Assembly: GCA_035268885.1 (NCBI GenBank)
Contig: DATFKA010000003.1
Span: 12,471-76,470 of the forward strand
Reading direction: 5' to 3'
DNA length: 64,000 nt
From: DATFKA01 sp035268885
GTDB lineage: Bacteria; Bacteroidota; Bacteroidia; Chitinophagales; Saprospiraceae
Shown here: positions 17,360 to 26,294 of the stretch, piece by piece
Numbering within the stretch: the stretch's first letter is position 1
Layout of the letters: every line of letters starts with the position of its first letter
The notes under the pieces: generated by a model
Told to the model about the DNA's origin: nothing
Databases searched by the model: none
The model's input: only the letters and a program-made list of their open reading frames with translations
Made by a program: the position numbers and the translations under genes

Positions 17360-20101
17360 ATGAGTGATTTTTCATTTATAGCGAATGCACATCCGAGCTT
17401 CATCGAAGAGATGTATAAAAAATATCAGCAATCACCGGATGAAGTAGAAGCGTCCTGGCGCGCATTTTTTAAGGGATTCGATTACGCTGCCCATTCCGAA
17501 AATGGGCATAGCGAAGGGGCTGTCTCCACGGCATCTACCGAAGTTAGTGCAAAAGAATTCCAGGTGTATTCGCTGATCAAAGCCTTCCGTAATCGGGGGC
17601 ACCTGCTTTCTACCACTAACCCCATCCGGGAGCGACGCGATCGATCGCCTAATCTGAATTTGGATGACTTCAATTTATCCGAAGCAGACATGGATACGGA
17701 GTTCGAAGCCGGTAAAGAATGTGGACTCGGTAAGGCAAAGCTGCGTGATATTGTCAAGCACATGCGCCGCGTGTACTGTGGGAATATTGGCTTTGAATAT
17801 CACCACATCGAAGATCGGCAGAAACGCCGCTGGATCCGCGATCGGATCGAATCTCACGATCCGGAGAATAATTATAATATTCCGATTGAAAAGAAAAAAC
17901 GGATACTGGAGAAACTCAACGGTGCCGTGATGTTTGAGAAGTTCCTCCACACCAAATACATCGGTCAGAAGCGTTTCTCTCTGGAAGGAGGGGAGTCAGC
18001 CATCGCTGGCCTGGACGGTGTCATTAATTTAGCCGCCGAAAAAGGTGTAGAAGAGGTGATCATCGGTATGGCGCACCGTGGACGTCTGAACGTTCTGGCC
18101 AATATCATGGGTAAAACCTACGAGCACATTTTTAATGAATTTGAAGGCGTCAGTATACCGGATCAGAGTTTTGGAGACGGTGATGTGAAGTACCACATGG
18201 GCTATTCCTCGCACGTGGATACTACGGCCGACAAAAAAATTCATTTAAAGCTCGTTCCCAACCCTTCTCACCTCGAATCCGTAGATCCTGTAGTACAGGG
18301 CTTTGCCAGAGCGAAGGCAGATATTCTGTACAAAAGTGATTATGACCAAATCCTACCCATCCTAATTCACGGAGACGCGGCGGTGGCTGGTCAGGGTGTG
18401 GTATACGAGACGATTCAAATGAGCAAACTTCCGGGTTATTATACCGGAGGTACTTTGCACTTTGTGATCAATAATCAGATCGGCTTTACTACCGATTTCG
18501 ACGAGGCCCGCTCTTCAACCTACAGTACAGCGGCTGCGCAGGTGGTACAGGCGCCGGTTTTTCACGTCAATGGCGATGATCCCGAAGCGGTATTGTTCGC
18601 CTGTGAATTTGCGATGGAGTATCGTCAGAAATTCAATAATGATGTATTCGTCGATATGGTTTGTTACCGGAAGCACGGTCACAACGAAGGAGATGATCCC
18701 AAGTTTACCCAGCCCCAGATGTATGAGATCATCCGCAATCACCCCAACCCTCGTGAAATCTACTCTAAAGAGTTGATTGAACGCGGAGATGTAGACAAAG
18801 AAATGGCGGAGGAGTTGGAGACAGATTTCTGGAATAAACTGCAAGAGCGTCTCGATGAGGTGAAGGAGAAACCGCTGGAGTATGAGTACCAGGAGCCCGA
18901 ACAGGCCTGGCGGAAACTCAAAAAAGTAACCGAACCCAAAGACTACGAGCAGTCTCCCGTAACGGGAGTTGAAGAAAACCTACGTGATCAGTTGATTGAC
19001 CATCTGGTCAATTTACCGGATGGCTTTAAGCCCCTTTCCAAAGTAAAACGCCTCATGAAGGGTATGCGTAAGCTGCTCGATGACGATGTATTAGATTGGG
19101 CGATGGCTGAACTTATCGCCTACGGTAGTATTCTACATTCCGGCCGCGATGTCCGGATGAGTGGTCAGGATGTAAAACGGGGTACTTTCTCTCATCGCCA
19201 TGCAATACTACCCGATGCGGAAACCTACGAACCTTACAATCGCCTGAGCGATATTAGCGAAGATCAGGGACAATTCCGGATCTACAACTCTCTCTTATCA
19301 GAGTTTGCGGTACTGGGCTTTGAATATGGATATTCCCTGGCGACGCCCGATTCTCTGGTGCTATGGGAGGCGCAGTTCGGTGATTTTTATAATGGAGCTC
19401 AGACCATTGTTGACCAGTACATTATGGCCGCCGAGAGTAAGTGGCGACGGATGAGTGGGCTGGTCCTGTTATTACCACACGGGTACGAAGGGCAGGGGCC
19501 AGAGCACTCCAGTGCTCGCCTGGAAAGATTCCTGCAAGCCAGTGCTGAATACAATATCACGGTGGCGAATATTAGTACGCCGGCCGGTCTGTTTCATGCC
19601 CTGCGTCGACAGCTAGAGCGCCCTTTCCGCAAGCCTTTAGTCATTATGTCACCCAAATCGCTATTGCGTCATCCGCAATGTGTGTCTCCGCTGGATCACT
19701 TTACGGGAGATACTCGCTTTGAGGAAGTCCTGGACGATCCGGAAGTAAAATCAAAGAAAGGCATCAAAAAGGTACTGCTTTGTACCGGTAAAGTCTACTA
19801 CGATCTGCTGGAGAAAAAGCGCAATGATGAACGCGAAGATGTAGCCATTGTACGCGTGGAGCAATTGTATCCGCTTCCGCAAAAACAGTTGGATGAACTG
19901 GTTAAGAAATACAAGGATATCAAATGGACCTGGGTCCAGGAAGAACCCCAGAACATGGGGGCCTGGCAGTTTATGCGTATGAACTTCAAGTCTGTGGACC
20001 TGGACGTAATTTCGCGTAAAGCAAGTGCTTCACCAGCTACGGGCTTTAAGAAGAAACACGATAAAGAACAACAAGAAATACTGGATAAAGCCTTCGGGTA
20101 G
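17360..20101 (+). CDS. sucA: 2-oxoglutarate dehydrogenase E1 component
   Basis: A 913-residue thiamine-diphosphate enzyme that decarboxylates 2-oxoglutarate and transfers the succinyl group to the E2 lipoyl domain in the TCA cycle. The N-terminal segment PSFIEEMYKKYQ is the E1o signature; His239 lies in the MAHRGRLNVL active-site motif; HGDAAVAGQG near residue 335 belongs to the thiamine-binding domain; the C-terminal half has the transketolase-like LLLPHGYEGQGPEHSSAR motif. The length is typical. The E2 gene (sucB) does not follow; a strong terminator does, so in this genome sucB is elsewhere or upstream of a break. Confidence 0.97.
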   Translation: MSDFSFIANAHPSFIEEMYKKYQQSPDEVEASWRAFFKGFDYAAHSENGHSEGAVSTASTEVSAKEFQVYSLIKAFRNRGHLLSTTNPIRERRDRSPNLNLDDFNLSEADMDTEFEAGKECGLGKAKLRDIVKHMRRVYCGNIGFEYHHIEDRQKRRWIRDRIESHDPENNYNIPIEKKKRILEKLNGAVMFEKFLHTKYIGQKRFSLEGGESAIAGLDGVINLAAEKGVEEVIIGMAHRGRLNVLANIMGKTYEHIFNEFEGVSIPDQSFGDGDVKYHMGYSSHVDTTADKKIHLKLVPNPSHLESVDPVVQGFARAKADILYKSDYDQILPILIHGDAAVAGQGVVYETIQMSKLPGYYTGGTLHFVINNQIGFTTDFDEARSSTYSTAAAQVVQAPVFHVNGDDPEAVLFACEFAMEYRQKFNNDVFVDMVCYRKHGHNEGDDPKFTQPQMYEIIRNHPNPREIYSKELIERGDVDKEMAEELETDFWNKLQERLDEVKEKPLEYEYQEPEQAWRKLKKVTEPKDYEQSPVTGVEENLRDQLIDHLVNLPDGFKPLSKVKRLMKGMRKLLDDDVLDWAMAELIAYGSILHSGRDVRMSGQDVKRGTFSHRHAILPDAETYEPYNRLSDISEDQGQFRIYNSLLSEFAVLGFEYGYSLATPDSLVLWEAQFGDFYNGAQTIVDQYIMAAESKWRRMSGLVLLLPHGYEGQGPEHSSARLERFLQASAEYNITVANISTPAGLFHALRRQLERPFRKPLVIMSPKSLLRHPQCVSPLDHFTGDTRFEEVLDDPEVKSKKGIKKVLLCTGKVYYDLLEKKRNDEREDVAIVRVEQLYPLPQKQLDELVKKYKDIKWTWVQEEPQNMGAWQFMRMNFKSVDLDVISRKASASPATGFKKKHDKEQQEILDKAFG

Positions 20102-20120
20102 ATTCATTTGCTTCAATAGT

Positions 20121-20162
20121 CGTTTGGTCAGGTGCTCAGATAAGGGGCCATCTGACCAAACG
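20121..20162 (+). terminator. Terminator after sucA
   Basis: CGTTTGGTCAG (20121-20131) and CTGACCAAACG (20152-20162) are perfect 11-base complements with a 20-base loop, 20 bases after the sucA stop. No long T run follows, so strength is uncertain. Confidence 0.7.
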
Positions 20163-20227
20163 AACACTAAAGCGGACTGTTTCCCCGGAGAATTATCTAC
20201 CAATCAGACTTACCACCCCCTAATTTT

Positions 20228-20260
20228 ATACGATTTTCGACACTTTGTACTCTACCTTTG
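20228..20260 (+). promoter_or_regulatory. uxuA promoter with shared GATTnTCGA motif
   Basis: ATACGATTTTCGAC (20228-20241) is followed exactly 25 bases after its first base by TACCTTTG (20253-20260), a perfect -7 box. The same arrangement, with the same 25-base spacing, occurs before the mannonate oxidoreductase gene at 37335. The motif lies where the -33 region would be, so it could be an activator site or an operator for a uronate-responsive regulator. The leader to the ATG at 20337 would be about 70 bases. Confidence 0.55.
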
Positions 20261-20336
20261 GGTTAGAGGAATCATTTCCATTTTATATATTGAGCTGGAA
20301 AGGAAAAGTGTTTTCTTAAACTTGTAGAAAATCAGT

Positions 20337-21515
20337 ATGAAGCAATTAGAACAAGCCTGGCGTTGGTACGGACCCAATGATCCCGTTCGCCTGGATCATA
20401 TCCGGCAGGCGGGAGCAAGCGGAATTGTACATGCATTACATCATATACCAAATGGGCAGATTTGGAGCGAAGCGGAGATTCTTAAACGTAAAAAGATAAT
20501 TGAAGCAGCCGGCCTGAAATGGTCCGTAGTGGAGAGTCTACCCGTAACGGAAGCAATTAAAAAGCAAACAAATAATTGGCGGGAACACCTTGAGAACTAT
20601 AAGGCCAGTTTACGCCATCTTGGCAAAGTAGGCATCAAAATCATCACTTATAATTTTATGCCGGTCCTCGATTGGACCCGGACGGATCTGGATTTTCGAA
20701 TGCCAGATGGTTCGACGGCGCTTCGCTTCGATCAAATTGATTTTGCCGTTTTTGAATTACTGCTCTTAAAAAGGCCAGGGGCAGAAGCTACCTACAATAC
20801 GCAACAAATAGCAAAAGCAAGAAACCGTTTTGCATCAATGGCCGAAGAGCAAAAAGAAACACTCATTCGGAACGTCATTGCGGGCCTGCCAGGATCAGAG
20901 GAGGGCTATACCCTCCAGCAATTTCAGGAGGCATTGGATACCTATCAATCCATTGATGCGGAGAAACTCCGAAGTAATTTGATTACCTTCCTTTCCGAGG
21001 TTGTTCCGGTGGCAGAAGAATCAGGTCTGGTCATGGTCGTCCATCCGGATGATCCCCCCTATCCCATTTTGGGGCTACCAAGAGTAGTCAGTACTGCGGA
21101 AGATTTGTCCTTTATTTTTAGCCAAGTGGATAGCCCGGCTAACGGCCTTTGTTTTTGTACGGGCTCCTTTGGAGTGCGCACCGATAATGACCTGCCCGCT
21201 ATGATTCGCCAATTTGCGGATCGCATACATTTCTTGCATTTGAGAAGTACCAAAAGAGAAGCGGACGGCAGCTTTTATGAAGCTGATCACTTAGAGGGCG
21301 ATGTGGATATGTATGCAGTGATGCAGGCCTTAGTGGAAGTGCAGCGCGGACGTTACCGATCTATCCCCATGCGTCCGGACCACGGCCATAAGATGCTGGA
21401 CGATTTACAGAAAAGAACAAATCCTGGCTATTCGGCCATCGGCCGCCTGCGGGGTCTGGCCGAGCTAAGAGGATTGGAAATGGGGGTGTTGAGGTCAATA
21501 AAAGCTACGCTTTAA
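20337..21515 (+). CDS. uxuA: Mannonate dehydratase
   Basis: A 392-residue TIM-barrel enzyme that dehydrates D-mannonate to 2-keto-3-deoxygluconate (KDG). Family features include the N-terminal WRWYGPNDPV, the metal/active-site segments ALHHIP and VVHPDDPP, and PMRPDHGHKM near the C-terminus. The length matches UxuA. It opens a plus-strand catabolic operon: TRAP transporter, KDG kinase and KDPG aldolase follow. With the YjmF-type mannonate oxidoreductase at 37335 it forms the saturated glucuronate route; the isomerase UxaC is not in this window. Confidence 0.95.
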   Translation: MKQLEQAWRWYGPNDPVRLDHIRQAGASGIVHALHHIPNGQIWSEAEILKRKKIIEAAGLKWSVVESLPVTEAIKKQTNNWREHLENYKASLRHLGKVGIKIITYNFMPVLDWTRTDLDFRMPDGSTALRFDQIDFAVFELLLLKRPGAEATYNTQQIAKARNRFASMAEEQKETLIRNVIAGLPGSEEGYTLQQFQEALDTYQSIDAEKLRSNLITFLSEVVPVAEESGLVMVVHPDDPPYPILGLPRVVSTAEDLSFIFSQVDSPANGLCFCTGSFGVRTDNDLPAMIRQFADRIHFLHLRSTKREADGSFYEADHLEGDVDMYAVMQALVEVQRGRYRSIPMRPDHGHKMLDDLQKRTNPGYSAIGRLRGLAELRGLEMGVLRSIKATL

Positions 21516-21566
21516 GAGCCTATTTAGCTAAATTGCCAAAAAAAATTGACTATAATTCATGATTCT

Positions 21567-22547
21567 ATGCATAAAATAAATCTAGTTTTTCTTTCCTTTT
21601 TATCGCTCCTTTTCCTGGGAGGATGTACGCAGTTAAAGGATACAAAAACGCTTTTTCTCGCGCATACCTTACCGACCAGTCACCCCGTTCATTTGGGCAT
21701 ATTAGAATTCCAGGAGCGGGTGGCCGAAAATTCGAAAGGGGAGTTGGTTATCAAAGTTTTTCCGGACGGACAATTGGGGAGTGAACGGGAGTTATTAGAA
21801 TTACTCCAGATCGGGAGTGTAGCGATGACCAAAGTGAGTGCTGCCGCCATGGCCAGTTTCGCTCCGGAATATGAAGTTCTTGGCGTACCTTATTTATTCC
21901 GGGATAAAACGCACTTATTCGATGTTCTGGAGGGAGGGGTTGGTCAGCGACTATTGAACAGCAGTAGAGATTATTTACTACAGGGCCTCTGCTTTTACGA
22001 TGCGGGCAGCCGAAGTTTTTATACCACCGGGCAGGCTGTAAAAACGCCCGAAGATCTCAAGGGGCTTAAAATACGGGTGATGAACCACCAGATGTCGGTA
22101 GAGATGGTAAATGCGATGGGCGGAGCGGCCACGCCAATGGCCTATGGGGAATTATATACGGCTCTTCAGCAAGGCGTGGTAGACGGAGCGGAGAACAATC
22201 CACCTTCCTTTGTTTCTTCCAATCATTACGAAGTTGCCAAATATTACGCGCTGGATGAGCATACTTCCATTCCCGATGTACTGGTCATCGGCACCAAATA
22301 TTGGGATCAGTTATCAGAAGAGGAAAAAAAATGGGTGTCTGACGCTGCGACCCAGTCCGTAGTTGCCCAAAAGCAATACTGGAAAGAGTCGGTTGAGGAG
22401 TCTATGAAAATCCTGGAAGAAGCAGGGGTACAGATTACCAGACCGGATAAAGCTCCCTTTTCGGAAAAAACGGAAGGAATCATTAAAGAACTGGCTGAGG
22501 ATCCAAAGATGAAACCAATCATTGACGCTATACAATCTGACCTATGA
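21567..22547 (+). CDS. dctP: TRAP transporter substrate-binding lipoprotein DctP
   Basis: A periplasmic solute-binding protein of about 326 residues for a tripartite ATP-independent transporter. The N-terminal signal ends in the lipobox FLGGC, so it is lipid-anchored. Conserved DctP elements are present: the substrate-carboxylate-binding Arg in LKIRVMN and the GELYTALQQGVVDGAENNP signature. I start at ATG 21567; the frame also has a TTG at 21546. The stop overlaps the DctQ start (ATGA). The surrounding uronate genes make glucuronate, KDG-like acids or unsaturated uronates its likely ligands (inference). Confidence 0.92.
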   Translation: MHKINLVFLSFLSLLFLGGCTQLKDTKTLFLAHTLPTSHPVHLGILEFQERVAENSKGELVIKVFPDGQLGSERELLELLQIGSVAMTKVSAAAMASFAPEYEVLGVPYLFRDKTHLFDVLEGGVGQRLLNSSRDYLLQGLCFYDAGSRSFYTTGQAVKTPEDLKGLKIRVMNHQMSVEMVNAMGGAATPMAYGELYTALQQGVVDGAENNPPSFVSSNHYEVAKYYALDEHTSIPDVLVIGTKYWDQLSEEEKKWVSDAATQSVVAQKQYWKESVEESMKILEEAGVQITRPDKAPFSEKTEGIIKELAEDPKMKPIIDAIQSDL

Positions 22548-23029
22548 AAAAATTATACGAACAAGTAAATCGCTTTATCGAAGTTTTCCTGGTCATTATC
22601 TTCGGTTTATTAGTGCTGGATGTACTCTGGCAGGTTATTTCAAGATACCTCGTAGGCCGATCTAGTTCCTTCACCGAGGAATTTGCGCGATTTGCGCTGA
22701 TTTGGTTATCCATTTTAGGAGCGGCTTACCTGAATGGTCAGCGCGCTCATTTGTCCATTGATTTTTGGATAAAAAAATTACCCCTGGGCCAACAACGCAA
22801 ACGAAAGGTCGTCATTGAAAGCATGATGTTATTATTTGCCCTGGTCATTATGGTCATTGGAGGGGGGAATCTGGTATACCTCACACTCTCTTTAGGGCAA
22901 AAATCCTCCGTATTGGATGTTCCGCTGGGACTGGTTTACGCCATTGTTCCTTTCAGTGGGGTATTGATCATTTTTTATTCTCTTTACCATATTCTCCATC
23001 CTCAGGAAGAAGTAGACGTTAAAGCCTAA
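22544..23029 (+). CDS. dctQ: TRAP transporter small membrane subunit DctQ
   Basis: A 161-residue protein with four membrane helices (about residues 12-32, 45-65, 85-107 and 122-145) and the ARFALIWLSILGAAYLNGQRAHLSID-type DctQ core, given here in shortened form as RFALIW and AHLSID. It forms the membrane complex with DctM and overlaps dctP by 4 bases. The next gene begins 5 bases later. Confidence 0.92.
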   Translation: MKKLYEQVNRFIEVFLVIIFGLLVLDVLWQVISRYLVGRSSSFTEEFARFALIWLSILGAAYLNGQRAHLSIDFWIKKLPLGQQRKRKVVIESMMLLFALVIMVIGGGNLVYLTLSLGQKSSVLDVPLGLVYAIVPFSGVLIIFYSLYHILHPQEEVDVKA

Positions 23030-23034
23030 ACATC

Positions 23035-24339
23035 ATGAGTATAGAACTTATCAGCATCATATTATTATTTGTCAGTTTTTTTGCTCTTCTGGTATACGGA
23101 CTACCGGTCGCCTATTGTATTGGGATTTCCACGACTTTGACAATCCTTTTGAACATTGCTTTCGTACCGGGGATTACCACGGTTTGTCAACGGATGACCA
23201 CTGGTATCGATAGTTTTGCCTTGCTGGCAATTCCCTTTTTTATATTAGCCGGTGAGATAATGAATAAAGGGGGGATTGCGAACCGGCTTATCAATTTTGC
23301 CAAATCCCTGGTGGGGAGTTTACCCGGCGGCCTGGCTTATGTAAACGTCCTGGCAGCCATGTTATTTGGAGCGATTTCGGGTTCGGCGGTCGCCGCAGCC
23401 TCCGCTATTGGAAGTATCATGACTGATCGAATGGAAGAAGAAGGTTTTCCCAGGCCATTTAGTGCCGCGATTAATATCACCTCTTCTACCACGGGTTTAT
23501 TGATCCCACCGAGTAATGTATTAATCGTATATGCATTGGCGAGTGGGGGAGCCGCTTCGGTCGCGGCATTATTCCTGGCAGGGTATCTTCCGGGGATTTT
23601 AGTGGGGCTGGCCCTAATGATTGTGACGGCAATTGTCGCCAGTCGGAAAAAATTTAAGCGGGGGGAACGAGTTCCCCTGTTGAAGGTTTGGAGAGATTTC
23701 AGAAGCGCCTTTTTCAGCCTATTGCTGCTGGTCGTTATCGTAGGGGGGATTGTAGCGGGAATTTTCACGGCCACCGAAGCAGCCGGGGTGGCGGTATTAT
23801 ACGCTGGCGTTTTAGCTTTGATCTACAAAGCTATTTCTTTAAAAGACCTGCCCGCTATTTTGCTGAGTAGTGCCAGAACGACGGCGGTTGTAATGTTTTT
23901 GATTTGTACTTCGATGGCGATGTCCTGGCTGTTTTCTTTTGAAAGTATTCCTCAATTGATGACGAGCTTTTTGGTAGAACAGGTCAGTAATCCCATTTTG
24001 ATCTTTCTCATTATTAACCTTACGCTTTTGATAGTGGGGACCTTTATGGACATGACCCCGGCTATCCTTATTTTTACGCCAATTTTTTTACCGGTGGTAA
24101 CCGAAATGGGTATGGATCCGGTCCACTTTGGTATTATCATGGTGCTTAACCTTTGTATCGGTTTGTGTACCCCTCCCGTAGGTACAATTTTATTCGTCGG
24201 TAGCGGTATTGCAAAAATTTCAGTATCTGAGGTGATTCCCCTGTTAATTCCACTTTTGTTAACCATGGTGTTGGTCTTGTTACTCGTGACTTTTATACCA
24301 GAGTTATCTATGTGGATTCCTAATTTATTCAGCTTATAA
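23035..24339 (+). CDS. dctM: TRAP transporter large membrane subunit DctM
   Basis: A 434-residue membrane protein with about 12 helices, the ion-coupled transport subunit of the TRAP system. Family motifs include PFFILAGEIMNKGG, GAISGSAVAAASAIG and PPSNVLIVYA. With DctP and DctQ it would import an organic acid with sodium. It is notable that this locus uses TRAP rather than the MFS hexuronate transporter ExuT. The operon continues to kdgK after a 114-base gap with a hairpin. Confidence 0.94.
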   Translation: MSIELISIILLFVSFFALLVYGLPVAYCIGISTTLTILLNIAFVPGITTVCQRMTTGIDSFALLAIPFFILAGEIMNKGGIANRLINFAKSLVGSLPGGLAYVNVLAAMLFGAISGSAVAAASAIGSIMTDRMEEEGFPRPFSAAINITSSTTGLLIPPSNVLIVYALASGGAASVAALFLAGYLPGILVGLALMIVTAIVASRKKFKRGERVPLLKVWRDFRSAFFSLLLLVVIVGGIVAGIFTATEAAGVAVLYAGVLALIYKAISLKDLPAILLSSARTTAVVMFLICTSMAMSWLFSFESIPQLMTSFLVEQVSNPILIFLIINLTLLIVGTFMDMTPAILIFTPIFLPVVTEMGMDPVHFGIIMVLNLCIGLCTPPVGTILFVGSGIAKISVSEVIPLLIPLLLTMVLVLLLVTFIPELSMWIPNLFSL

Positions 24340-24354
24340 TTCTATTAATATAAA

Positions 24355-24436
24355 GGCTCAAGGTGAATTCATTTAGTCAAGATGCCTGAGGCGGATCCTC
24401 CCAGCTTTCCTCACTAGATGAATCTACTTTGGACCC
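24355..24436. repeat. Intergenic hairpin with GCCTGAGGC core
   Basis: TTCATTTAGT (24368-24377) pairs with ACTAGATGAA (24413-24422), one mismatch, and the arms extend weakly to GGCTCA/GGACCC at the ends. GCCTGAGGC (24384-24392) lies inside. It separates dctM from kdgK and may act as a terminator or attenuator; the tip core is shared with the 5944-6121 element. Confidence 0.5.
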
Positions 24437-24453
24437 AGTAAAACAAAACTGAA

Positions 24454-25491
24454 ATGAAAAAAATAGTCACTTTTGGAGAAATTATGCTTCGTCTGGCCCC
24501 TCCGGGCTTTAAGAGATTCTCTCAGGCCGACCAGTTTGAAGTGATTTATGGTGGTGGAGAAAGTAATGTGGCCGTATCCCTGGCCAACTATGGTTTACAC
24601 AGTGAGTTTGTAAGCCGGATTCCCAATAACGATATTGGGGAATGTGCAATAATGGAAATGCGGAAACGAAACGTGGGCACTCAGCACATTATACGCGGCG
24701 GCGAACGGCTGGGGATTTATTTCCTGGAGACTGGTGCGGTGAGCAGAGGTAGTAAAGTGGTCTACGATCGGGCGCATTCTGGCATGGCTACCATTGAGAA
24801 GGGAATGATTGATTGGGAAGAGGTGATGAAAGATGCGGAGTGGTTCCATTGGACGGGTATTACACCTGCTCTTTCCCAGGGGGCTGCAGATGCCTGTCTG
24901 GAAGCGATACAGACGGCTAATCGTATGGGGGTTACGGTTTCGACCGACCTGAACTACCGAAAAAAATTGTGGAAGTATGGCAAAACGCCCGAAGAGGTGA
25001 TGCCTGCCCTGGTGGAAGGTTGTGACGTTATCTTGGGCAACGAAGAAGATGCGGAGAAACACTTTGGATTACACCCGGAGAAGGTCGATGTCACCCAGGG
25101 GGGATCGGTCGAGGGGAAAGCCTATCTATCGGTGCTAAAACAACTCATGGAACGATTCCCCAGGGCGAAGAAGGTGATCACGACCCTAAGAGGATCGATC
25201 AGTGCTTCGCACAATAGTTGGTCTGGTGTGATGTACGACGGAGAGACCCTCTACGAAGCCCCCACCTACCAAATTACGCATATCGTAGATCGTGTTGGTG
25301 GAGGCGATAGCTTTATGGGGGGCTTGATATATGGCCTGCTCACTTATGGAGACGACTCCCAAAAAGCATTGGATTTTGCAGTAGCAGCCAGTTGTCTAAA
25401 ACATACCATTTATGGTGATGCGAATCAGGTGACCGTTGCGGAGGTAGAGAAATTGATGAGTGGAGATGCGAGCGGAAGAGTTTCGAGATAA
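24454..25491 (+). CDS. kdgK: 2-keto-3-deoxygluconate kinase (PfkB family)
   Basis: A 345-residue sugar kinase that phosphorylates KDG to KDPG. The PfkB signatures are present: GGGESNVAVSLA near residue 33 and DRVGGGDSFMGG near residue 280, with Asp285 the catalytic base. The segment around 180-210 (ILGNEEDAE) is also characteristic. The position after uxuA-dctPQM and before the KDPG aldolase gives the substrate assignment, since PfkB specificity cannot be read from motifs alone. Confidence 0.9.
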   Translation: MKKIVTFGEIMLRLAPPGFKRFSQADQFEVIYGGGESNVAVSLANYGLHSEFVSRIPNNDIGECAIMEMRKRNVGTQHIIRGGERLGIYFLETGAVSRGSKVVYDRAHSGMATIEKGMIDWEEVMKDAEWFHWTGITPALSQGAADACLEAIQTANRMGVTVSTDLNYRKKLWKYGKTPEEVMPALVEGCDVILGNEEDAEKHFGLHPEKVDVTQGGSVEGKAYLSVLKQLMERFPRAKKVITTLRGSISASHNSWSGVMYDGETLYEAPTYQITHIVDRVGGGDSFMGGLIYGLLTYGDDSQKALDFAVAASCLKHTIYGDANQVTVAEVEKLMSGDASGRVSR

Positions 25492-25508
25492 ATACATACT
25501 AAGTTTCA

Positions 25509-25516
25509 TACATTTG
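25509..25516 (+). promoter_or_regulatory. Predicted -7 box upstream of kdgA
   Basis: TACATTTG matches TAnnTTTG exactly, 81 bases before the kdgA ATG. It may be an internal promoter giving kdgA separate expression from the rest of the operon. Confidence 0.35.
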
Positions 25517-25596
25517 ATTGAAGTGCTGTGAAAAATGATTCTGCCTTATGGTAGCTAAGAATAACTTTCACACGCTTCTTTCTTTAAACATTTCAA

Positions 25597-26268
25597 ATGG
25601 CAAAATATACTAGAATCCAGGTTGCCCAAAAAATGAAAGAAACCGGTCTGGTACCCGTTTTCTACCATTCTGATCTCGATACAGCAAAGGAAGTTTTAAG
25701 AGCTAGCTTTGCAGCGGGGGTCAGGGTTTTTGAATTTACTAATCGGGGGGATTTCGCCCATGAGGTCTTCGCCGATTTAAATAAATTTGCTCACCGGGAA
25801 TTACCGGGCTTAATGCTGGGTATTGGTTCGGTGATGGATGCCGGCACCACCGCCCTATATTTACAGTTGGGGGCCAATTTTGTGGTGTCTCCTGTACTAA
25901 ATGCCGAGATGGCAGTGGTTTGTAACCGTAGAAAAGTACTCTGGTCACCCGGCTGTGGTACCTTAACCGAGATTAGTAGAGCCCATGAACTGGGTGCGGA
26001 AGTTGTTAAGATTTTTCCGGGTACGCAGGTCGGTGGTCCTGGCTTTGTGAAGGCGGTCAAAGGTCCCTGTCCCTGGGCCAGTATCATGCCAACGGGTGGC
26101 GTAGCGCCTACCGAAGAGAATCTGCGGCCCTGGTTTGAAGCAGGAGTAACCTGCGTAGGGATGGGCTCAAAACTGTTTTCTAAGGAGCTCATCGCCAATA
26201 AAAACTTTTCTGCTTTGCAGGAAAAGATCAAGAACGCCCTGGATCTGGTCAAAAAGTTCCAATCCTAA
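25597..26268 (+). CDS. kdgA: KDPG/KHG aldolase
   Basis: A 223-residue class I aldolase splitting KDPG to pyruvate and glyceraldehyde 3-phosphate, the final step of the uronate pathway. The Schiff-base Lys138 is in VVKIFPG; MPTGGV near residue 168 binds phosphate; FEFTNRG replaces the usual EVTLR motif, as in Bacteroidota members. Length fits the family. It converges with the Gfo/Idh/MocA gene with only 26 bases between stops. Confidence 0.94.
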   Translation: MAKYTRIQVAQKMKETGLVPVFYHSDLDTAKEVLRASFAAGVRVFEFTNRGDFAHEVFADLNKFAHRELPGLMLGIGSVMDAGTTALYLQLGANFVVSPVLNAEMAVVCNRRKVLWSPGCGTLTEISRAHELGAEVVKIFPGTQVGGPGFVKAVKGPCPWASIMPTGGVAPTEENLRPWFEAGVTCVGMGSKLFSKELIANKNFSALQEKIKNALDLVKKFQS

Positions 26269-26294
26269 CCAGTACAGTGCGCTTTTAAATAAAT

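Noticed and set aside
17360..20101. sucA as part of the polysaccharide locus
   Set aside because: A strong terminator at 20121-20162 and a separate uxuA promoter separate them; adjacency appears incidental.
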